DNA from: Spirogloea muscicola
Taxonomy: Eukaryota; Streptophyta; Zygnematophyceae; Spirogloeales; Spirogloeaceae
NCBI GenBank assembly: GCA_009602725.1
Contig: WELB01000192.1
Location: 264,358 to 278,958, forward strand
Direction: 5' to 3'
DNA length: 14,601 nt
The position numbers and the translations under genes are program-made. Under the pieces are notes generated by a model, which worked only from the letters and a program-made list of their open reading frames with translations, searched no databases and was not told the origin of the DNA. The number at the start of each line of letters is the position of its first letter. Positions within the stretch are counted from its first letter, which is position 1. Positions 1-7,900 of this stretch are shown piece by piece.

Positions 1-216
1 GGGGGAGGAGGGAGGAGGGGGGGGGGAGGAGGTGGGCTGGTGTCCGCTTTCGGGTGCCTGGCGGGCCAATCGGGGCGCGCGGCGCTGGTGCCCACCCCTG
101 GCTGCGGCAGACCAGGGCAACGGCAGCGGAGCCAGGCTGCCCCAGAACCCCCTGGCGCCCACACAACGCCGGACGCCCACACCCCCCCCCCGTCTCTCCA
201 ACCCCCTTGGTTCCAT

Positions 217-1204
<988 letters not shown>

Positions 1205-1260
1205 TGGGCTTTGAAAGGCCAGCGCCAAAAGAATGAACAAGGTCCAAGTTAGGTAGGAGT
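1205..1260 (-). mobile_element. LINE-tail remnant
   Basis: Read on the minus strand it gives ACCTTGTTCATTCTTTTGGC, then GCTGGCC and an AAAGCCC end, matching the tail consensus in the copies joined to RT coding pieces. No coding part remains. Confidence 0.5.
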
Positions 1261-1336
1261 CGAGGAACTGTACCTTGTGCCCATGGCCACTCTTTGGGAA
1301 AGGCACTGACTGGAGCCTTTGCAACTTTTCCAACAA

Positions 1337-1435
1337 AGCAAGCGCGGCCAGATTAACTGGTGGCTGGGAGAGGCCAGCCCAAAGGAACGGACAAGGTCTG
1401 AAGGAGCCGGAGTGAGCAACACAAAGCATTTGCGT
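1337..1435 (-). mobile_element. LINE-tail remnant with AATCTGGCCGCGCTTGCT end
   Basis: On the minus strand: TTGCTCACTCCGGCTCCTTC, then AGACCTTGTCCGTTCCTTTG, GGCTGGCCTCTCCCAGCCACCA and AATCTGGCCGCGCTTGCT. The first part matches the copy at 11127-11250. The last 31 bases match 13275-13305 with two mismatches. It is truncated just after the GTTGCTCACTC segment. Confidence 0.65.
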
Positions 1436-2118
1436 GGCTCACATTTGACAGGCCTAAAAGCTGACTGCAACTTGGCAATCTCCTTAATGAACGAGTGCAC
1501 CTCTTCCATGGCCTTGGCCTCACCGTAGGCCCTTCTGCTCCATGGCACCTACTCGCCCAAAGGACTTCACATTCACTTGCAGGACTGGTAGGGTGTAGCC
1601 GCTGTCCTCTTGTCGAGCCACTTCTTCCGTTCCTTCACTTGGGTCACACTCGCCCCCGCTTTAAGGATGCGAAGTCTTCAACGCGGACATCCTCGCAACA
1701 TTACTGCACGGAGGTTAGTGGGACTGAGAGGCAGAATATTGAAGAAGTCGCTCGTGTCAGCTCGTCGTCACAGTCAACGTGATTTTGAGATTACCAATTG
1801 CTGCCCCTCAGAACTGTCGGGCTCTCACTTGTCTAGATGACGATGCCTGGCCATAGCCATGGCAGGGAGACAGCCGCTTGGGGGACACTCGTGGTGGTTG
1901 CTGAGCAGACGCACGTTTATAAGCAAGCAAGCCGTGAGTGACGACAGTGCCGGGCTCGGCTTGCCGGTTACATGCAGGGTGCTGGCTTGCTAATTAGGTG
2001 AGGCATATGCTGTGAAATGCTTTTCTTTGGGGGCGGCAGCATACATCAAGTGATGGCACAACCTCTCCACGAGACCAGAGCTTCAGACATGTTCCTATGT
2101 TGTGGTGGTTGGCGCTCT

Positions 2119-2165
2119 CTGGCCCCTTTGGACTTGTTCACACAAATAATTGGCCTTTCACAGGC
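2119..2165 (+). mobile_element. Degenerate LINE-tail remnant
   Basis: CTGGCCCCTTTGGACTTGTT followed by ATTGGCCTTTCACAGGC resembles the tail consensus (GGCCCCTTCG, CTTGTC, GGCTGGCC, TCACAGCC) with several changes. Weak on its own. Confidence 0.35.
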
Positions 2166-2594
2166 ATGCCTCCCCTTGAAGTAGAGCTGCTTTTTCGGAT
2201 ATTTAAGCCAGCAGCTCGCTGAATCACCAACCCATGGTGGCCATCAAATACCGCAGTGACGACTTCCAGCACTTGTCTCCAATTCGCAGTGGGCCCTTTG
2301 CTAGTCGTCAGCGCAGTGGCGCAAGAGTCTGAAGGTTGATTTCGCACATTTGTATGCCTATGCCTGGCGACGCCGGTTCAATGCTTCGTAGCAGCTACTG
2401 CGTCAGGCTCTCGCCATCGAGATCATGCAGTCTGCAACGCGGGCTGTTAAGTTTCAACGAGTGAGCAGAAATTGCCTGCACCGCTGCGTCAGCCTACAAG
2501 GGTGCCCTCCCCCCATCTTCATGGGCGTCTTGTCAAACAAACAAGTTGTGGATCATTCGAGTGTGATGACCAGGACAGGCTTCTGCAGCGCAAT

Positions 2595-2640
2595 GTGCCA
2601 GCCCAGAAATATGGAAAACGTCCAAAGGCCGAAAAGGCGC
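2595..2640 (-). mobile_element. Degenerate LINE-tail remnant
   Basis: On the minus strand: CGCCTTTTCGGCCTTTGGAC, then a short T-rich stretch and CTGGGCTGGCACATTG. It keeps the order of the tail blocks. Confidence 0.4.
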
Positions 2641-3124
2641 TAATACCACACAGCTATGCAAGTGACTACAGCGGTGAGAGATATATAGTAACCCCGAGTG
2701 AGCATCCGCAAGTCGGAGTGACTTGTTGCCGGAAGGTGCCAGTAAAGCTCGCTTGGCGGGTTGGGAAGTCACAGGTTGCAATTTAAGTTCGTGGATCTGG
2801 GGGCTAGTCATAAAGAACTACATTCCTTAGGGCTGGCCTCTCACAGAGGAAGACTCTTCCAGGATTCATATGTTGTTACTTCCCTGAATACTTAAGGAGG
2901 GATTGCTTCTCATAATAATGTCATGTTGTAGAAGAGTCAAGAATGCGAACTCCATATAAGAGAGTCAAAAGAAGAGCACACATTATCATAAGAGTTCCAG
3001 TTGTCGCAATCTAAGAGGAATCCAAAGTCCCCAAATAATTGACGAGTTCCATTACTCCTATGGTATGATAATGCAAGTTAAAGTCCAGTGCAGAGATTTG
3101 TAAAAGCCAAGGAGTGGAGGGCGA

Positions 3125-3215
3125 TGGCTGTGATTGGCCAGCCCAGCAAACGAATGCTCAATTTTCGAAGGGGCCGGAAAGACTCTGCCAGTAGAGGGCG
3201 ATGGCTGTGACTAGA
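3125..3215 (-). mobile_element. LINE-tail remnant, two units
   Basis: On the minus strand: TCACAGCCATCGCCC, then CCGGCCCCTTCGAAAATTGA, GGGCTGGCCAATCACAGCCA and TCGCCC. The CACAGCCATCGCC block occurs twice, as in the two-unit tail at 372-505. Confidence 0.6.
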
Positions 3216-3761
3216 GAAGAAACTGCCTTACATTGGAAGAGCTTTTCCGTTCGAAAAGCAGCCGCTCTTCTTGGTGGGCCAGAGCCAGGAAGGCCTGGCT
3301 GCGCAACGGCCGCGGGCGCGCCCGGCCAGCGGTAACAGGACTCGGAGTACGCTGTGCAGCACGCACTGCGACTCCCGAGTGCTTCCGGAGCTCGAGCTAT
3401 CGACTTCTGATCCATACACGAGCGTCCACTACTGCAGCATTGACCGCTGCGAAGCTCAGATTGGCTTAGCTTGGCTCTCCATCTCTCAGCATCGCCGTCC
3501 TTTGACGGCAACCGGCGCGTCTGGCTGGTGTGGACGCGCCAAAGGCGACCCTTTGCCTTCGACAGACTCCACCAGACAGGCTCTTCTCTCCGGACTCCAC
3601 AGCCGACGAAGACCTCCTCGTCTTCGTGGTACGGCGGCCTCTCGCGGCGCAGCGGTGGCAGTGCCGGCTGCCTCTCCCGCTGCAAAGCAAAATTGGGCAG
3701 CCGCCATTGATTGTGGGCGATCGCCTACACCCCTTAAGCCTAGACCCTACACACGACGGCT
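3216..3761 (+). promoter_or_regulatory. 5' flank / probable leader of the glycosyltransferase gene
   Basis: G/C-rich sequence before the ATG. Long open frames here on both strands overlap and lack recognisable domains. In-frame TAA and TAG close to 3735-3743 cut off the coding frame. I see no TATA box; promoter position is only inferred from the gene start. Confidence 0.35.
3606..3627. repeat. Perfect 8-bp inverted repeat upstream of the gene
   Basis: ACGAAGAC and GTCTTCGT around a CTCCTC loop, 135 bp before the ATG. It could form a hairpin in a 5' leader or bind a dimeric factor; no function is shown. Confidence 0.5.
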
Positions 3762-4215
3762 ATGCGGCTGCCGAAGCTGTGGCGCTGCTACCAGGCGGCC
3801 GCACTCGCGGTCCTCGCAGCCACGCCGCTCCTGCTCCTCCTCCCTGGCCTCCAGCCCCTGCCCAAGCTCGCCTCCCTCCTCTCTTTGCTCCCTATACGCC
3901 TCTTCGCCAGCCCAGTGTGGCACCAGGGCGCTCCATGGCAGCCGGCCGTCGGGGCCTGGCTCGCCTCTGCCGCAGCTCAGCCGCCAGCTTCCGCTGCCGC
4001 TGTCTACGAGGTGCCAGGCTTATGCTCCCTCTTCTCGCAGTCGCCGCGGTCTGCATTGCATCAGCCGTCTTCTGAATCAGATGGCCTGAGCCGCTTTTGC
4101 GCCGCCGCTTCGCAGCGGATCTTCAGCAAGGCCTGCCTGGGCAGTGGCGACTGCGGCGGGGTGGGCGTTTGCAACCGCGAGCTGGGCGCCTGCCGCTGCC
4201 CACTCGGCTACAAAG
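3762..4215 (+). CDS. ExAD: Exon 1: signal anchor and start of EGF-like module 1
   Basis: Codes for residues 1-151 plus the first base of codon 152. A basic N-terminus (RLPKLWR) precedes a hydrophobic run rich in Ala and Leu (about 12-30), as in Golgi type II membrane proteins. After a low-complexity Ala/Pro/Ser stem the first EGF-like module starts at Cys125. The donor AAAG|GTCTGC leaves phase 1. Joining to exon 2 gives GYKG-VAC, the expected EGF ending. Without splicing the frame reads GLQC and stops at TGA 4239-4241, so intron retention would give a 159-residue protein. Confidence 0.82.
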
Positions 4216-4904
4216 GTCTGCAATGCACGCTCGCCTGCTGAATGCTCATTAGGATTGAAAAACTGATTTGGAGGCCAATCTGCTCATACTGAACCGGAAC
4301 TCAAGACCACTCTACTCATCAATTTCACTCAGATACTGACATTAAGTCCTGCTTGCCCCTCTTACCTGGAGATGATGGCAGGGGTTGCCTGTGAGGAGAA
4401 GGATGAGTACCCCTGCAACTTGCCAGCCACCGCGGTCGGCCCGGTCGGCCGGGTCGGCCCGGTCGGCCCATGGATCGTCTCCATGTGCCCTACTCACTGT
4501 GATACGGAGACCGCCCACTGCGTCTGCGGGCTAGGCTCCAACTTCCCAGACCGGCCCGTGAACAACCGCTGCGGCTTCGACGAGACATAGGTATCCATAA
4601 ATGCACGTTAACGCCATCAAGTGCCGTTAATTTCCAAAACATAATGTCAAGGGCTTCCAAGGATGGCCCTCCTCCACCTCCTCCTCCTCCTCCTCCTCCT
4701 CCTCCTCCTCCTCCTCCTCTCCTACCCACCCCCCTCCTCCCCCCCTCCCCTCCTCTCTTTTTTCTCTCTGTCTCTGTCACCGTCTCTGTCTGACTGTCTG
4801 TCTTTGTCTCCATCTCTGTCTTCGTCTCAGTCTCCGTCTCCGACTCCGTCTCCGTCGCTGTCTTTGCCTGTCTCCCTCCCTCCCTCCCTCCCTCCCTTCC
4901 CCCN

Positions 4905-4941
<37 letters not shown>

Positions 4942-7900
4942 CCTCCTCCCCCGTCCCCCTTCTCCATCCCTTCCTCTACCCCCCTTTCCATCCTTTAGCC
5001 CAAGGGAACGCATAGTTGATGCATCCGAGCTGCAGAGGCCAGCTTGACCTCTCACCTATTTGCAATGCACTCCGGCTGTTCTCAGCAACCTCGAAACATC
5101 ATAATATCAAGTGCATGTCCAAGCCCGAAAAAAAACCCCTAAACCCAAAGATTTTATTCTTATCTAGCAGAGAACTGATCTGTGCTGGAAATTCTACAAT
5201 GATGGGGCCTGCAGGCAGCAGCTGTGGCACAGATTCCCGAGCCGCGAGCTCCTGTATGGCAATGGAAGCGCCAAGACGCCCGGCTGGTGCAATGTGGACC
5301 CGGCCATGGCCGCCCAGGGCCACCAGGTCGTCCTGCAGCAGTGCGGCTGCAGCTCCCGCGACGGTCTGCTTGGCGAATTCTGTGAGGTCATGGCCCTCTG
5401 TGACCTGAACTCGACACCCTCAGCCACTAATCAGGCGCTTAGCTAACGCGTTGAACTTTTGGAAGCACTGCAGCTCGGTGGCTGTCTGTCAAGCTGCAAT
5501 TGCAGTCCTCTGTGATTGTCTCTTGCCTGCCGCTCCCCACACCTTGCTGCCTCCAAAGTCTGGACCGGAAGCAGCATGTGCCTGCACGCACTCTAAGCCC
5601 CGACTTCTTAATCTAAACCCCTCAGATTTAAGTCCTTCAGCCTGACTCCTTAGCAAGAGCAGACACACAACACACAAGCTTAGTCACACATGTCAGACAT
5701 GCACACTGCATTTGGAATTTAGGAGACATGCCACTGAAGATTGGAGAAGGTGATGCAGAGCAAGAGAAGGAGAGGGAGAAAAGTTGTTGAAGGTCAAGCT
5801 GGCCAAGGAGAAAGGTGTGAGGGTGGAGGGAAAGATTATATGTCCTGTATATGTGGCCAAATCTGAATGAAGACTAGGGGTTCCATGGCGCAGGTACCAG
5901 TCCAGGAATTCTGCTTCAACCAGTGCTCAGGACACGGCGTTTGCAACAATGGCTTCTGCAAGGTCAGCACCGACGACTGCAACTCACCGAGAATCTGAGT
6001 TTCATATATTGGCATCCAAACACACCCAGTCAATCAGAGCTCTCCAGAACACTGTACAGGAAGCTCAGAGGCATTAGCGGCACGTTGTTCTTGCTGGTGT
6101 TTAGAGCAATTCGTGAATCAGACTTTGAGCCCATCCCCCGGTATGCCGCAAAAGAGTGAAGAGGGTGAAGCGGCTGCTGATGATGGAAGTCTCTTGTGAA
6201 GGCCACCCTAGTCCATAAAATCAGGATACACGGGAGGCAACTCTTTGCAGCCTCAATTGGCTATACCAGATGGCTCACAGGCCAGTGTTTAGCAGCATGG
6301 CGGTTGGAGGTCTGGTCTGCATTTATGGGTAATACTAATTGTCCAGGAATCAGACTGGGGCCAGTCGGAGAGGCTCTTGTTTCCTTGAGTTATTTCCTAA
6401 AGTGAATACAAGGAAACGCTTGAGGTGTACCACCCACACTGAAGACAGCCCACTTTGAGAAGCTTACGCCTGAATTTGAGCGTCACTGTTATTTGGTGAT
6501 CTAATCGGAGCTTCTCTATACTTTGGAGAGCACAGTGCGAAGGTGGGTGGTACGGGCTCGATTGCAGCATTGCTCCTGATCTGGAGTTAGATCATGGGAC
6601 ATCCCCGTTGGCGACACCACCAAATATCACCAATAATGATGGCGAGCAGCAGGTGCATCTCATGAACGTGCTGAACCCTGAGCCCGTAGGCATGATCGCA
6701 AGCCCCTGCTCCTGGAGCCCAAACTGCGAGGACCTGAACCACTAAATTTGTCACATTTTCTGTAATGGTTGTAGTTGTTTCACAGTTATCCGTCACAATG
6801 TTTCTTGGTTGATGAATGGGGCGGAAACTGATATTGCGGTCTATGGTCCACCACTGGCTTACCTTCACATTATGTTGCTCTACAAATCAAAGATGCTCAA
6901 CTCCAGCCCTGTGCTTCTTAACTTTTTCAGAGACGCACAGTGGTCAGACCACGGCCCCTTATCTACGTGTACGATCTCCCTGGACCTCAGAGCTTTCACA
7001 TCTTACAGGTGAACCTCCGCACTCGATAAGCAGGTCAACAAGCTCGCTGGCTAAGTGGAGGATGTGTTGGTGTCGCCATGGTCCACTTGTGCCAGAGCTT
7101 CAATTGACTTTTGACTTAGCAGTTGGCTCGCTGTTGGTTCAACAGCTGGCCATAGAAGGCCATTACCGGCTGCATTACTCGGGCGGATTGGGGTTGTGGG
7201 CGTGTTATATATTCAGACACAAGCGGTTGTGCATGCAGAGTTCCCTTGCCACCCTCTTGACGCTGCCAGCTGGGTCTGTGCACCCTCTCAGGGCCGGATG
7301 CAAAGGCGCGCATGCGTCCTCCGGGAGTATGGCTGGTCCAATGAAACTTGGTACATCAACGGCCTCTATGGCCTTGAGGTACGACACTTAGTCAGGGCCC
7401 TCAGCCTGAGCAAGGCAGGCATTACTTAGCCCAAGTGCGCGGCGCTGGCCCCAATCAAGGCTTGCGCGCCTGGAGCCATACTTTGGGTCCGTCTCAAGTG
7501 CATCAACATCAGACTCTGGGAATCTCGTTAAGTAGGATGCTCACAAGTCATGCTTGAGTCAACTATTCAAAGGTGCTGGTGACGGAGGGCTTGCTCGCCA
7601 GCGAGCACCGCACCTTGAATGCAGAGGAGGCGGACTACTTCTACGTCCCGGTGATGGGAGGCTGTGCTCAAGGGCGGGCCGACGACTCCCCCCGCTTTGA
7701 TATGCAGGTCTGCAATCAGACCTTCATGCATAGCTCCATCTGTTTGCTTAACAGCGTTCTAACTTCTTATGTAATCATGTGCTTCACAACCAGTGTTATG
7801 AATACAATGTGATACGAGCAGCAAGATACTCTGGTCGTCAATGTGCAGCATAGGTACAATAATTCGAGGCCATGGCTGGCTGCAGAGATCTACCGGGAAG

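Larger units (their letters stand above)
1436..3124. other. Non-coding stretch apart from two weak tail remnants
   Basis: Short open frames occur on both strands but none shows a recognised domain or exon pattern. A minus-strand segment near 1440-1530 (AYGEAKAMEEVHSFIKEIAK) reads protein-like but has no support beyond that. 2850-3110 is visibly A/T-richer. At 2829-2850 GGGCTGGCCTCTCACAG matches the LINE tail over 17 bases. Confidence 0.5.

Noticed and set aside
3158-3685. 175-codon minus-strand frame upstream of the gene
   Set aside because: No recognisable domain, overlaps a LINE-tail remnant and other open frames of equal length.
3271-4089. 272-codon + frame and 181-codon + frame (3530-4075) overlapping exon 1
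   Set aside because: Low-stop frames in G/C-rich DNA without domains. The frame starting at 3762 carries the anchor and EGF module and continues into the conserved exons.
4588-4590. Genome-wide TAG = Gln code, as in some ulvophyte algae
   Set aside because: Every other Gln in the 15 exons is CAG or CAA; one TAG is not enough.
4558-4590. Earlier donor in exon 2 (CGGCCC|GTGAAC) that would avoid the TAG
   Set aside because: It would remove the conserved NNRCGF segment including a family Cys, though it keeps phase.
4490-5055. Poly-Gly, poly-Lys and Leu-rich frames
   Set aside because: Translations of the CTC, poly-T and pyrimidine tract in intron 2; they also cross an N.
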